Assembly (NCBI RefSeq): GCF_900110185.1
Contig: NZ_FOCT01000003.1
Span: 1 to 64,000 of the forward strand
DNA: 64,000 nt
Source: Nitrosospira multiformis
Lineage (GTDB): Bacteria; Pseudomonadota; Gammaproteobacteria; Burkholderiales; Nitrosomonadaceae
Direction: 5' to 3'
Each line of letters opens with the position of its first letter. Position 1 is the stretch's first letter. The notes beneath the pieces were generated by a model that saw nothing but the letters and a program-made list of their open reading frames with translations, was not told the DNA's origin and did no database searches. Both the position numbers and the translations under genes were made by a program. Below are positions 50,222-61,202 of this stretch, in pieces.

Positions 50222-50949
50222 TTGGGAGCGTTCGCTTGTGGAATGATGCTGGCGCAGCGTCTTGCCAGCCTTTTGGGTAGTTCTGCTCCCGCGCCAGCGT
50301 GCCTCTCGTCCGACTCCGGAACAGGTTGCGCAGCCAGCCACATGGCAACAGCGCTTACCTCTTCGGTGGTAAGCTTCTTTGCTATTTCCGACATGCAGTC
50401 GGGCGTCCGCCCGCGCATCAGCGCCCCATGCTGCCAGTTGCCGAACTGGGCCATGATATATACGCGTGGTAGACCAAGAAGGCCGGGAATGAATGGTGCT
50501 ATCCCCATCAAATCCTTGCCGTGGCAACCGACGCAGGCCGGTATATTCCGGCCTGCGTCACCATGATCGATCAGTTTGCGCGCTATCTTGACTTTGGGCG
50601 ATGAAGCCCGCATTGGTTCAGGTGGAGGAAAGGCTTGTTTTAGCGAGGCAAAATATTCGGCCATCTCCCACAGATAGGCGTCGGGCAGGCCTTCGAGCAG
50701 CAGGGCCATGGGGCGGTAGTGGCGGCGGCCATCCCGAAAATTCCGCAACTGATTGAAAAGATAGCCTTCCGGCTTGCCGGCGATGCGAGGGTAATATTCA
50801 TCTCTACCCTTTTTATCTTCCGGGCCATGACAAATGATGCATGCCTTCACACGTTCTTCCGTTGTGTCTGGAATCTCGCGGGCTACAGCAGGCAACCCGA
50901 TCAACAGCAAGGCGATCAGGGCTGATTTAACGAGGATAGGAGGACTCAT
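50218..50949 (-). CDS. Di-heme cytochrome c4-like protein
   Basis: A 243-residue periplasmic protein: signal peptide ending AVA, then two cytochrome c domains with CIICH (37-41) and CVGCH (139-143). Layout and spacing resemble cytochrome c4. It could pass electrons between the bc1 or quinol side and a terminal oxidase, or to the tri-heme cytochrome encoded directly after it. It is the first gene of the pair; ATG 50949. Confidence 0.9.
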   Translation of the reverse strand: MSPPILVKSALIALLLIGLPAVAREIPDTTEERVKACIICHGPEDKKGRDEYYPRIAGKPEGYLFNQLRNFRDGRRHYRPMALLLEGLPDAYLWEMAEYFASLKQAFPPPEPMRASSPKVKIARKLIDHGDAGRNIPACVGCHGKDLMGIAPFIPGLLGLPRVYIMAQFGNWQHGALMRGRTPDCMSEIAKKLTTEEVSAVAMWLAAQPVPESDERHAGAGAELPKRLARRCASIIPQANAPK

Positions 50950-51017
50950 TGTGAGAGGCTCTTCTTATAAGGGATTGCGACGGTTGCAATAAAAAATTAT
51001 CCTCGATCGGGATTACG

Positions 51018-51338
51018 CTAGCGGGCAAATCTGCGCACCACTGTCATCAGCTCATCGATTGCTGTGTCTCCGTCTCCCGACTTGATCGCGCTCTGCATGC
51101 AGCCATGGGTATGATTTTCCAGCAGACGCATCGCGACAGCGTCGAGCGCGGACTGAAGCGCGGATACCTGGTTCAGAATGTCGACGCAATAACGGTCTTC
51201 CATGATCATTTTCGCCACGCCGCGCACCTGACCCTCAATGCGGTTGAGCCGTTTTATCAACGCTTCCTTATCCGGCTGTACCACCGCAGTTGGCGTGTGG
51301 CAAGGTTTCTTCTCAGTTTTCGACTTCAAAGCCCGCAT
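51018..51338 (-). CDS. csoR: CsoR-family copper-sensing repressor
   Basis: A 106-residue all-helical DUF156 repressor. The metal ligands match CsoR: Cys51, His76 and Cys80 (YC ... NHTHGC), with the same 25- and 4-residue spacing as the known Cu(I)-binding CsoR. With Cu(I) it should release DNA. The ATG at 51338 overlaps the copZ stop by 26 bases; an open frame to 51386 exists but adds unlikely residues. It is the last gene of the copA-copZ-csoR unit and probably controls the operator at 54014. Confidence 0.92.
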   Translation of the reverse strand: MRALKSKTEKKPCHTPTAVVQPDKEALIKRLNRIEGQVRGVAKMIMEDRYCVDILNQVSALQSALDAVAMRLLENHTHGCMQSAIKSGDGDTAIDELMTVVRRFAR

Positions 51339-51522
51339 CCTTGATTGCCTCCCTGAATTGATCGGTATGAGCCTTGGAAGCATCATACTCGATGGTCACC
51401 TGTTGCTGTTCCAGGGAGACATTTGCATTGCTCACGCCAGGTATCTTTTCCAGCACATTCTTCACACTATTGACACAGCCCATGCAGGTCATTCCTTTGA
51501 TTTTTACGACTTCTGCTTGCAT
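51313..51522 (-). CDS. copZ: Copper chaperone CopZ (HMA protein)
   Basis: A 69-residue heavy-metal-associated domain. GMTCMGC provides the Cu(I) pair Cys13 and Cys16; the beta-alpha-beta-beta-alpha-beta pattern is clear. It should deliver Cu(I) to the CopA ATPase encoded just upstream. A strong AAGGAGG site precedes the ATG at 51522. Confidence 0.95.
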   Translation of the reverse strand: MQAEVVKIKGMTCMGCVNSVKNVLEKIPGVSNANVSLEQQQVTIEYDASKAHTDQFREAIKDAGFEVEN

Positions 51523-51576
51523 TTTCTGCCTCCTTTGGTTGGCTGAGGTTATTAGCCTCTCATCAGGTGATGAAGC

Positions 51577-53982
51577 TCAGGCATTCGCTCGCCAGCGCTT
51601 CAACAACAGCGAATTGCTTACCACCGACACCGAGCTCATTGCCATCGCCGCACCTGCAATGACAGGATTGAGCAGACCCATCGCTGCAAGCGGTATGCCC
51701 AGCACATTGTAGAAAAAGGCAAAGAAAAGGTTCTGCCGGATTTTTCCCAATGTCCTGCGTGAAAGCGAGATGGCGTCGACCACACTCATCAAATCATCGC
51801 GCATGAGGGTGATGTCGGCTGCCTCGATCGCAACGTCCGAACCCGCGCCGATGGCAAAACTTACGTCAGCCATTGCCAGTGCGGGCGCATCATTGATTCC
51901 ATCGCCCACCATGCCGGTAACTTTGCCACTTTCCTTCAACTTACCCACCTCTGTGGCTTTGTCCTGTGGCAGCACTTCGGCCCGATACGCGGTTATCCTC
52001 GCCTGGCCTGCGATTGCAGCCGCGGTTGGCGCATTGTCGCCAGTGAGCATCACAACCTCGATACCCATCGCTTTTAATCGCTCCACCGCCCGTGCTGAAG
52101 TTGGCCGGAGCTGGTCGGCGATGGCGAGATAGCCCAGCACCTGGGCGGGTTCCTTGTCAGAAGGCGTATTCACGGCGGCAAGACCGATAACCGTCTTGCC
52201 TTCGGACTGGAGGGCGGATACCGCGTTCTCATCAACCCCCGCCCCGTGTTCCCGCAGGAATCCAGGTGAGCCGAGAATATACCCCATATCGCCAATATTG
52301 CCAGCGATGCCACTGCCGGTGATAGCCCGAAAATTCGTTACAGATTCGGGTTGAATACCCGTTTTACTGGCATATTCCATGACTGCTTTTGCCAGAGGGT
52401 GTTCCGAACCCTGTTCAAGGGTTGTCGCAATACGCATCAGTTCTCGTTCTGTAAAGGATCCGGCAGGAACGATATCTGTAAGCGCGGGTTTCCCTTCGGT
52501 GAGCGTCCCTGTCTTGTCCAGGATGAGCGTCTCGATTTTTCCGGCATGCTCGAGCGCTGCGGCATTCTTGACCAGCACGCCGCTCTGCGCGCCGCGGCCC
52601 ACGCCTACCATGATGGCTGTCGGGGTCGCCAGTCCGAGGGCGCAGGGACAGGCGATCACCAGCACCGCCACCGCGCTGACCAGGGCCGGGACAAAGTTAC
52701 CCGCCAGCCACCACGTCAGGATAAAAGTCAGGACACTGATGGCAGTCACGATTGGCACGAAGATACCGGATATGGTGTCCGCGAGGCGCTGGATAGGCGC
52801 TTTCGAGCCCTGGGCTTCCTCAACCAGGCGAATAATGGCGGCGAGTTGGGTATGTGCGCCGACGCCTGTAGCACGGCATTTCAGCATGCCCTGCTGGTTT
52901 ACAGTAGCGGCGTATACCGTGGCGCCTGCCTGCTTCGCCACGGGGAGGCTTTCCCCCGTCAGCATCGCTTCGTTTACACTGGATGCGCCTTCGAGGACGA
53001 CGCCGTCTACCGGCAGGCTCTCGCCCGGGCGAACCAGAAAAATATCGCCCACCTTGAGCGTACTCACGTCCACCTCGATGATCTCGCCGTTGCGTTCCAC
53101 ACGCGCTGTCTTGGGTTGCAGCTTGACGAGTTCCTCGATGGCAGCGGAAGTCCTGCTTTTCGCACGCGCTTCCATCAATTTGCCGAGCAGCACCAGAGTG
53201 ATGATGGCCGTGCTCGCTTCGAAATAGACATGCTGATCCAACCCCAGCAACGTAACCACCGCGCTGAAAAGATAAGCCATGCTGGTGCCCAGCGCGACCA
53301 GGACATCCATATTCGCGCCCCCGCCTCGCAATGCGTGCCAGGCACCTACATAGAAGCGCTTGCCTATCCAGAACTGTACCGGCGTGGCCAGCAGCAGCTG
53401 GAGCCAGCGCGGCAGCAGTTCCATCTCACCGCCCCAGAACATCGGCCCCATCTGCATCAGCAGCGGCGCGCTGAATGCCATGGAAATCCAAAACATGCGA
53501 AGCTCCGCCTGATAGACAGCCAGCTTGCGGGCTTTTTCTTCGGCACGACTGGTATCGCTGAGTTCCCGGGCTCCATAACCGGTTTTGACGACAGCATTGA
53601 TGATATCTTCCACTGTTTCCACGGCAGGGTTGTAATTGACCTGCGCTGTTTCAGTTGCCAGATTGACGGAGGCGGTAACACCCGAAAGCTTGCTCAATGC
53701 CTTCTCGATCCGGGCGCTGCATGCCGCACAGGTCATGCCAGTGATCTGCAACTGCACCGACTGAGGGGCGACATGGAAACCTGCTTTTTCGATCGAATGG
53801 ATCAGGTCTTCCGGTTGAGTGGCCGAAGCGTCAAACTCGATCCGTGCTTTTTCGTTGGCGAAGTTTACTGCTGCCTGCACGCCGGGGAGCTTATTGAGGT
53901 TTTTTTCGATGCGGGTCGCACATGCCGCACAAGTCATGCCTTCGATGGGGAGTTCGATATGCCTGAGAGTAAGAGAGCTCAT
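51577..53982 (-). CDS. copA: Copper-exporting P1B-type ATPase
   Basis: An 801-residue Cu(I) efflux ATPase. Two N-terminal HMA domains have GMTCAAC (Cys18/21 and Cys85/88). The transmembrane CPC motif is in [13 protein letters not shown] (about residue 446), the phosphorylation site is DKTGTLTEG and the ATP-binding [11 protein letters not shown] follows. It pumps Cu(I) from the cytoplasm. The ATG at 53982 has a GGAGG site eight bases before it, so the frame beyond is leader. It heads the copA-copZ-csoR operon, with an operator 32 bases upstream. Confidence 0.97.
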   Translation of the reverse strand: MSSLTLRHIELPIEGMTCAACATRIEKNLNKLPGVQAAVNFANEKARIEFDASATQPEDLIHSIEKAGFHVAPQSVQLQITGMTCAACSARIEKALSKLSGVTASVNLATETAQVNYNPAVETVEDIINAVVKTGYGARELSDTSRAEEKARKLAVYQAELRMFWISMAFSAPLLMQMGPMFWGGEMELLPRWLQLLLATPVQFWIGKRFYVGAWHALRGGGANMDVLVALGTSMAYLFSAVVTLLGLDQHVYFEASTAIITLVLLGKLMEARAKSRTSAAIEELVKLQPKTARVERNGEIIEVDVSTLKVGDIFLVRPGESLPVDGVVLEGASSVNEAMLTGESLPVAKQAGATVYAATVNQQGMLKCRATGVGAHTQLAAIIRLVEEAQGSKAPIQRLADTISGIFVPIVTAISVLTFILTWWLAGNFVPALVSAVAVLVIACPCALGLATPTAIMVGVGRGAQSGVLVKNAAALEHAGKIETLILDKTGTLTEGKPALTDIVPAGSFTERELMRIATTLEQGSEHPLAKAVMEYASKTGIQPESVTNFRAITGSGIAGNIGDMGYILGSPGFLREHGAGVDENAVSALQSEGKTVIGLAAVNTPSDKEPAQVLGYLAIADQLRPTSARAVERLKAMGIEVVMLTGDNAPTAAAIAGQARITAYRAEVLPQDKATEVGKLKESGKVTGMVGDGINDAPALAMADVSFAIGAGSDVAIEAADITLMRDDLMSVVDAISLSRRTLGKIRQNLFFAFFYNVLGIPLAAMGLLNPVIAGAAMAMSSVSVVSNSLLLKRWRANA

Positions 53983-54013
53983 GATGGCGCCTCCAAAACG
54001 GTCAGCCAAACTT

Positions 54014-54032
54014 TATACCCTATAGGGGTATA
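54014..54032 (-). promoter_or_regulatory. Probable CsoR operator upstream of copA
   Basis: A perfect seven-base inverted repeat, TATACCC (54014-54020) and GGGTATA (54026-54032), with a five-base TATAG spacer. CsoR-family operators are C/G tracts flanked by AT in this TACCC...GGGTA shape. It lies 32 bases before the copA ATG and the csoR gene is in the same operon, so autoregulation is likely. Confidence 0.8.
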
Positions 54033-54509
54033 TGTCAAATCCCTTCGGTTGTCAAATTCCCTTAATTGTTACACCCCCTTAGCCGTCACATCCCTCGGGA
54101 TGGCCTGCCTTTCGTACATTTGATCCCGCATACGACAGACCTGCAAGGGTTTGTGATGTGTTCCGGATTTTCTCAATGCGAATTCAATGAACCCTTCATT
54201 TTGCCCCACAGATTGCAAATACCCGGGCATGGTATCTAAACTTTGGCAGGGAATGGAGTAAAAGGTTCAGGCAGGCGATTTCATCTTTCGGCCTGAAAAA
54301 GATGGCGAAGGATGAAATGTGCTTTCCGATGCGGACAAGCTTGGGGAAAGCAAGTCCGGGAACGGTGAATCCAGCAGCGTTGAGCAAAGCTCAAGCTCCG
54401 CCAGATGAGGTCAGGAGCAGTTCAGCCCCTGAAGAGTATATTGAAGAGCGTATTTGTTACGCAGTTTTTCAAAAAACAGACCCTAGACAGCCGAAAACGA
54501 GCCGGATAT
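54033..54509. other. Intergenic region between copA promoter and lysS
   Basis: About 480 bases. The part near copA should hold its promoter. A short frame at 54302-54544 (+) and one at 54196-54387 (-) were inspected; neither has a ribosome site or recognisable domain. Nothing else is evident. Confidence 0.4.
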
Positions 54510-56033
54510 TCAATCCTCCCGCCGTAATTGGGGGAACAGAATGACATCGCGGATACTCGGGCTATCGGTCAGGAGCATGACCAGCCGGTCGATGCCGATA
54601 CCTTCTCCCGCGGTAGGAGGCAGGCCGTATTCGAGTGCGCGGATGTAGTCGGCGTCGTAGTGCATGGCTTCCGCATCGCCTGCTTCCTTGGCCCTGGCTT
54701 GCTCGAGGAAGCGCGCCGCCTGATCCTCCGGATCATTCAGCTCCGAGAATCCGTTTGCAATCTCACGCCCGGCTATATAAAGCTCAAACCGGTCGGTTAT
54801 TGCCGGATTCCTGTCGTTGCGGCGCGCAAGCGGTGAGACTTCCGCCGGATAATCGACAATGAAAGTAGGGTCGAACAGCAAATGCTCGGTAGTTTCATCA
54901 AACAGGGTAAGCTGTAATCCGCCTACGCCGTCCTCGGGTTTATAAGGAATTCCGAGTTCCTGCAATTTGTCGATCAGGAATGCGCGATCGTCGAGCTGCG
55001 CCTCGGTATATTCGGGATGAAATTTCCGAATAGCTTCGGTGATGGTGAGCCGCTCGAAGGATTGGGCCAGATCCAGCTCGCGCTCCTGATACGTGAATCT
55101 GGTAGCGCCCAGCACCTTTAGCGTTACTTCCCGCAACAGGGCTTCGGTAAGATCCATCAGATATGCATAGTCCCGGTAGGCCTCGTAAAACTCCAGCATC
55201 GTGAATTCGGGGTTATGCCGTGTGGAAATCCCTTCGTTCCTGAAGCTGCGGTTTATTTCGAATACTTTTTCCAGTCCGCCTATTACCAGACGCTTGAGAT
55301 AGAGCTCGGGTGCAATACGCAGATACAACTGCATGTCCAGCGCATTGTGATGCGTGATGAAAGGGCGTGCGGCCGCACCCCCGGGGATAGGGTGCATCAT
55401 GGGCGTTTCGACTTCCAGATAGCCATGCCCGACCAGAAATTCGCGGATGGCCTGGATGATCCTAGAGCGCGCGATAAACACCTTACGGCTGCTTTCATTC
55501 GTGATGAGATCGAGATAGCGCTGCCGGTACTTCTGCTCCTGGTCGGTCAGACCGTGAAATTTTTCCGGCAGCGGTCGCAGCGATTTCGTGAGCAATCTCA
55601 GGTTCGTCACCCGTACCGACAATTCCCCGGTGCGGGTTCTGAACAGTGTGCCTTCTGCGCCCAATATGTCGCCAAGATCATAATGCCTGAATGCATCATA
55701 AGCGCTGTCGCCTGCTACATCCTTTGCAATGTAAAGCTGGATGCGACCACCCATATCCTGCAGGGTGGCAAAGCTTGCTTTGCCCATGACCCGCTTGAGG
55801 ACCATGCGGCCAGCCACGCGCACGGGCATCGGTTCTGCCTCCAGCGTTTCGTTGGGATGTTCGCTATACGCGTTATGAAGGTCCGCCGAAAAATGTTCGC
55901 GGGGAAAGTCATTGGGAAAGGCATTGCCCGTTGCACGCAGCGCATCCAGTTTTGCTCGCCGCTCCTCGACGAGCCTGATCTCCGCCTGAAACCGATTCGT
56001 TTCCTCCGAATCTTTCTCTAAAGCCTCATCCAT
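54510..56033 (-). CDS. lysS: Lysyl-tRNA synthetase, class II
   Basis: A 507-residue class II synthetase. The N-terminal OB-fold anticodon domain (about 60-180) precedes the catalytic core with motif 2 ([25 protein letters not shown]) and motif 3 ([13 protein letters not shown]). It charges tRNA-Lys in the cytoplasm. The gene follows prfB by 15 bases, the usual prfB-lysS operon. ATG at 56033; length is normal (about 505 in E. coli). Confidence 0.97.
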   Translation of the reverse strand: MDEALEKDSEETNRFQAEIRLVEERRAKLDALRATGNAFPNDFPREHFSADLHNAYSEHPNETLEAEPMPVRVAGRMVLKRVMGKASFATLQDMGGRIQLYIAKDVAGDSAYDAFRHYDLGDILGAEGTLFRTRTGELSVRVTNLRLLTKSLRPLPEKFHGLTDQEQKYRQRYLDLITNESSRKVFIARSRIIQAIREFLVGHGYLEVETPMMHPIPGGAAARPFITHHNALDMQLYLRIAPELYLKRLVIGGLEKVFEINRSFRNEGISTRHNPEFTMLEFYEAYRDYAYLMDLTEALLREVTLKVLGATRFTYQERELDLAQSFERLTITEAIRKFHPEYTEAQLDDRAFLIDKLQELGIPYKPEDGVGGLQLTLFDETTEHLLFDPTFIVDYPAEVSPLARRNDRNPAITDRFELYIAGREIANGFSELNDPEDQAARFLEQARAKEAGDAEAMHYDADYIRALEYGLPPTAGEGIGIDRLVMLLTDSPSIRDVILFPQLRRED

Positions 56034-56048
56034 CTTCGATCGGTCCTC

Positions 56049-57153
56049 TTATACGCCTTGTTTCAAGCTTGCTTCGATAAAATCATCCAGATCCCCATCG
56101 AGGATAGCCTGGGTGTTACCGCTTTCCACCCCCGTCCGCAAGTCCTTGATGCGCGCCTGGTCCAACACGTAGGAGCGGATCTGATGTCCCCAGCCGATAT
56201 CGGTTTTCGTATCTTCTATCGCCTGCTTTTCCTCATTGCGTTTGCGCAGCTCCGCTTCATAAAGACGCGATTTCAGCATCGCCATCGCATCCGCCCGATT
56301 ACGATGCTGGGAACGACCGCTCTGACATTGAACGACGATACCGGTAGGGTTATGCGTAATCCGCACCGCCGAGTCAGTCTTGTTGATGTGCTGGCCACCC
56401 GCGCCGGAAGCACGAAAGGTATCAACCCGCAGGTCTGCCGGGTTGATATCGATTTCGATGGTTTCATCCACCTCTGGATAGACGAATACGCTTGCAAACG
56501 AGGTGTGACGGCGATTGCCGGAATCGAACGGCGATTTGCGCACCAGGCGATGGACGCCGGTTTCGGTTCGAAGGTAGCCATAGGCATATTCACCCGATAT
56601 TTTGAGGCTCGCGCTCTTGATTCCCGCCACTTCGCCCGGTGATTCTTCCATTACTTCCACTCCGTAGCCGCGGCGCTCGCAATAACGCAAATACATGCGC
56701 TCCAACATGGCAGCCCAGTCCTGCGCTTCAGTGCCGCCCGAACCGGACTGGATATCCACGAAGCAGTTATTCGTATCCATGGGATTGGAAAACATACGTC
56801 GAAATTCCATGTCCGACACTGCTTTTTCCAAATGACTGATGTCGCGAGCCACGCTTTGAAGAGTGGCGTCGTCATCCTCTTCTTCCGCCATCTCGAACAG
56901 CTCCCGCGCATCCTGTAGCTGGCGGGAGATTGTTTCCAGGTTGATGACGACGCTTTCCAAGATTTTTTTTTCGCGCCCCAATTCCTGGGCACGCTTGTTG
57001 TCATCCCAGACAGCCGGGTCTTCCGTCAGCCGGTTAAGCTCGGTCAGGCGTGTTTTCTGGGTATCGAAGTCAAAGATACCTCCGTAGTTCTGCTGCCCGG
57101 CTATCCAGATCGCCGAGCTGGTAAGTGAGAGCGTTGACGTGTTCTGCTTCCAT
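56049..57153 (-). CDS. prfB: Peptide chain release factor 2, with programmed +1 frameshift
   Basis: A 367-residue RF2 made by a +1 frameshift. Codons from ATG 57153 give 27 residues ending RRYL, then an in-frame TGA (57072-57070). Reading resumes in the +1 frame at GAC (57071). The remainder has the family's GGQ motif ([12 protein letters not shown]) and the SPF tripeptide (VRKSPFDSG) that recognises UGA/UAA. RF2 thus autoregulates: low RF2 favours the shift. It is the first gene of the prfB-lysS unit. The frame continues upstream of 57071 without homology, so the split start is required for the normal N-terminus. Confidence 0.96.
57069..57084 (-). promoter_or_regulatory. prfB programmed +1 frameshift site
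   Basis: On the minus strand, CGGAGG then TAT CTT TGA C. This has the conserved CTT-TGA-C slippery stop preceded, at the standard three-base distance, by a Shine-Dalgarno-like CGGAGG. E. coli prfB has the same arrangement (AGGGGGTATCTTTGAC). Confidence 0.95.
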
Positions 57154-57525
57154 GAAAAAATGCTTTCAAAGTATGAAGGGAATAAAAGGGAATTATACAG
57201 GAAGCAGCGTGCTGCCTCAGGCTGGGAGGCGTATGATTTCCGACTGGACCAGATACAGATGTATTGATGACGGAAGTTTTTGTCGCCCAAAAATCGCTCT
57301 GCTAGAGCGTCGTGGTATGCCTATATTAATAACGGGAGTTGGCATCTTCGAGACATGCCCACATAAGAGTGAGTCTGACCGGATAAAAAATGAAATATTC
57401 TCGGCAAGTCTTGGCACGTCAAACGAGTGTCATCTCCATCGACGTTTTCGAGGAGACGGACGGCATACCTTTGCGGATCGCTTTACTACGACTATTAAAT
57501 TCAATCAATCGAAAGGAGGTATGAA
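57154..57525. other. Spacer between prfB and the micropeptide gene
   Basis: A 372-base gap between divergent genes, serving as promoter region for prfB and for the micropeptide. Open frames in it have no recognisable product. No confident promoter could be placed. Confidence 0.4.
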
Positions 57526-57747
57526 ATGAGCATCATAAAAATGCCAGGCTTTACCGCGGAAGCATCGGTCTACACCGTGACTAACTATTCCTTAAAAGCC
57601 ATAAATGATTCGCGAAATAGAGAGACCGTAAATTTGCAGTCATCAGGTGAATCCGAATTTAACCTTTGCACGTGGTATGCGTTCTGTTGCAGGGAATACA
57701 AGAATCCGCAGTGCTGCAGAGAAATGCGCTTATGCGCTCTAATGTAA
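57526..57747 (+). CDS. Cysteine-rich micropeptide, unknown function
   Basis: A 73-residue product with a strong AAAGGAGGT ribosome site nine bases before the ATG, which argues that it is translated. The first part has MPGFTAEASVY (6-16), a segment I have seen at the start of other short uncharacterised bacterial proteins. The C-terminal third holds six cysteines at 48, 54, 55, 63, 64 and 70, the symmetric pattern C-x5-CC-x7-CC-x5-C. No signal peptide or membrane helix is evident. No modification enzyme or transporter is next to it. A metal-binding, disulfide-rich or leader-type peptide are all possible; I cannot choose. Confidence 0.65.
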   Translation: MSIIKMPGFTAEASVYTVTNYSLKAINDSRNRETVNLQSSGESEFNLCTWYAFCCREYKNPQCCREMRLCALM

Positions 57748-58089
57748 TACTGCTAATTCGCTTCCCTTTTATCCTTGATAACCTATTTTTTCATGAATAA
57801 ACGTCATGGCTGCTTCCTTCTCCAGATTCAAAGAAGGTGCTTCCATCAGCAAAAGGAAAAACTCGATCAGAAAAAGAAAAGGGCTCGTGACACGTGGGGT
57901 GATGTGCGACGAGCCCAAATGTAGAAGGAAAATAATGCGTAAAACAAACACGGTACTACTGGCAACTTCAAGGAGAAGTCACAGGCAGAATAATGGATTT
58001 TTACCCCTCTGGGAATGTGGCAAATTGTCGCACCATTATCGCAGGGGTTGGGGACGGGAATATTCGGTTTACAGGTTCAGGGAATCTAT
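57748..58089. other. Spacer between micropeptide gene and fghA
   Basis: A 342-base region between convergent genes. It contains a terminator-like inverted repeat for the minus strand (57871-57916). An open frame on + from 57806 is very basic, has no ribosome site and is not credible. Confidence 0.45.
57871..57916 (-). terminator. Terminator for the frmA-fghA unit
   Basis: On the minus strand, GGGCTCGT and ACGAGCCC form an eight-base-pair stem (arms at 57909-57916 and 57881-57888) with a 20-base loop, then TTTTCTTTTT. It lies about 175 bases past the fghA stop. The long loop lowers certainty, but the U-rich tail points to intrinsic termination. Confidence 0.55.
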
Positions 58090-58959
58090 TCAAGGATTAT
58101 TGAGGGCGCCTGCGTGAAAACGCAGGTGCTCTCCAATAAATGTGCTGATAAAGAAATAGCTGTGATCGTAGCCTTCACGCATGTTGATTCGCACAGGGTA
58201 ATTCGCCGTATTACATGCTGCGATAAAACGTTCGATTTTCAGTTGCTCGGCCAGAAACTCATCGGCAGAGCCCTGATCGATCAGCATGGGCAGATACTCC
58301 CTTGGACGTGCAGATTCTATAAGCAAAGAGGCGTCATAGTTCCACCAGTTCTTGACGTCATTTCCCAGATAGTGACTGAAAGCCTTTATGCCCCACGGAC
58401 TGGTGGTGGGATTCACAATAGGTGCAAACGCGGATACTGACCGATATCGCTGCGGATTACGCAAGGCGATCATCAAAGCGCCATGCCCTCCCATCGAATG
58501 ACCGCTGATCGATCGCCGGTCATCGAGTGGAAAGTGTTTCTCCATCAGGGCCGGCAACTCATCGACGATATAGTCATACATCCGGTAATGCCGGCTCCAT
58601 GGCTCCTGCGTGGCATTCACGTAGAAACCCGCACCCAGGCCCAAATCGTAGGCATGATCGATTGCTCTCGCCACCTTTTCTCCTCGGGGACTGGTGTCGG
58701 GCATGATCAGCGCGATGCCAGATTCTGCTGCCACTCGCTGCGCCCCCGCCTTAATCGTGAAGTTCTCGTCCGTGCAGGTCAAGCCCGACAGCCAATAGAC
58801 AGCAGGTACCTTTTCACCCTGGTCTGTCGCCGGTGGAAGATAGATGGAAAAATTCATTTCGCAGTTCAGCGATGGCGAAAAGTGTCTGTAGCGTTTTTGC
58901 CATCCATCGAACGAACGATGCGATGAGAGAAGTTGCAACTCCTCTGGATTCTGATTCAT
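58090..58959 (-). CDS. fghA: S-formylglutathione hydrolase
   Basis: A 289-residue alpha/beta hydrolase (esterase D family) that releases formate and glutathione from S-formylglutathione, the second step of glutathione-dependent formaldehyde oxidation. The catalytic Ser is in GHSMGGHGA (about residue 149), Asp in DQGSADEF and His in GYDHSYFF. It is 37 bases after frmA on the same strand, a typical operon. Confidence 0.95.
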   Translation of the reverse strand: MNQNPEELQLLSSHRSFDGWQKRYRHFSPSLNCEMNFSIYLPPATDQGEKVPAVYWLSGLTCTDENFTIKAGAQRVAAESGIALIMPDTSPRGEKVARAIDHAYDLGLGAGFYVNATQEPWSRHYRMYDYIVDELPALMEKHFPLDDRRSISGHSMGGHGALMIALRNPQRYRSVSAFAPIVNPTTSPWGIKAFSHYLGNDVKNWWNYDASLLIESARPREYLPMLIDQGSADEFLAEQLKIERFIAACNTANYPVRINMREGYDHSYFFISTFIGEHLRFHAGALNNP

Positions 58960-58996
58960 GGATACAACCCTTTGCGGTTAGCGGTAACCGCGCAGA

Positions 58997-60214
<1,218 letters not shown>

Positions 60215-60351
60215 TCATTTTCTGATTCCCCTACTCGGAGCGTCGGTTTGCTTTTTCGGTTGACCTGTCCTATGCTGAAATCAGCCGGTTTTGAATATTT
60301 TGAATATTCTGCACGCTGGTGATTTGCCTTGTTAACTACTATCAGGAGATC

Positions 60352-60864
60352 ATGATGCGAAGAATATACTTTCTGGTTCCCGACATTTCGACGACCAAAC
60401 GCATTGTCGATGAGCTGCTTCTATCCCGAATAGAGGAAAAACACATTCATGTGATCGCCAAGCGCGGTACCGAGCTCGAGGATCTGCCCGAGGCCAGCCT
60501 GTTGCAGAAGACCGACTTCATTCCCGCGGTGGAAAGGGGACTGGCGGTAGGCGGTACCGCCGGCGCTCTGGCCGGACTGGTTGCGGTCGTTCTGCCGCCG
60601 GCTTCCACAGTAATTGCGGGCGGTATCGTGCTGGGAAGCGCGCTTGCAGGAGCAGGTGTCGGCGCCTGGGCGGGAAGCCTGATTGGTGTGAGTACGGCAA
60701 GCTCGAGAATCAAGCAGTTTGAACAGGCGATCGAAGCAGGTCAGTTGCTCGTACTGGCTGATGTGCCAAAAGGTCGTGTCGAGGAGATCGAGGCGCGCAT
60801 AAAAAATCATTTGCCGACTGTAGAGATTGAAGGAACCGAACCGAAACAGCCTGCCTTTCCGTGA
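60352..60864 (+). CDS. Glycine-rich membrane protein, DUF1269-like
   Basis: A 170-residue protein: an N-terminal alpha/beta part (RRIYFLVPDISTTKRIVDELL), a central hydrophobic, glycine-rich hairpin (about 72-125, GGTAGALAGLVAVVLPPAST ... AGAGVGAWAGSLIG) and a charged C-terminal part. It resembles proteins annotated DUF1269, without known function. A CAGGAGATC site precedes two possible ATGs, 60352 and 60355. The gene stands alone. Confidence 0.72.
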   Translation: MMRRIYFLVPDISTTKRIVDELLLSRIEEKHIHVIAKRGTELEDLPEASLLQKTDFIPAVERGLAVGGTAGALAGLVAVVLPPASTVIAGGIVLGSALAGAGVGAWAGSLIGVSTASSRIKQFEQAIEAGQLLVLADVPKGRVEEIEARIKNHLPTVEIEGTEPKQPAFP

Positions 60865-61202
60865 TCGGGCTGCGTCCCAGCGCTTTAAGATTGCTGCGAG
60901 GTGAATGGGAAAGGTAACCTCGCATAACGACGAGGAAGAGTGAGAATCGCATACGCTGCATAGGATCTTATCGGCAGATAATTTGCATTGATCCTCAGCG
61001 CGTGAACGGCAAAGGTGAGCACAGGCCGGTTCTCGTACCGACCGGAAGTCGATGGAATCTTGTTGGTCTATTTCCGAATGCCTCCCTTCTGCCCCTGGTT
61101 TTTCTGCTGGAAACCACATCCAATTTGCCGTCAAGGTTTTAGTTTGGCTCCTACTGGTTTATCATTCGCCATTCCCCACCGGGATCAAACTGGAGAAAGG
61201 CA
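60865..61202 (+). other. Spacer before the DUF971 gene
   Basis: A 338-base gap between genes on the same strand. No gene, clear hairpin or repeat was recognised. It probably holds the promoter for the following DUF971-ubiE pair. Confidence 0.4.

Noticed and set aside
52351-54123. 590-residue open frame opposite copA
   Set aside because: Antisense shadow of the P-type ATPase; rich in His, Arg and Gln and without any family resemblance.
54302-54544. 80-residue open frame upstream of lysS end
   Set aside because: No ribosome site or known motif, and it runs into the 3' end of lysS on the opposite strand.
57806-58117. 103-residue basic open frame after the micropeptide gene
   Set aside because: Overlaps the 3' end of fghA on the other strand and the terminator repeat, has no ribosome site, and is extremely Arg/Lys-rich.
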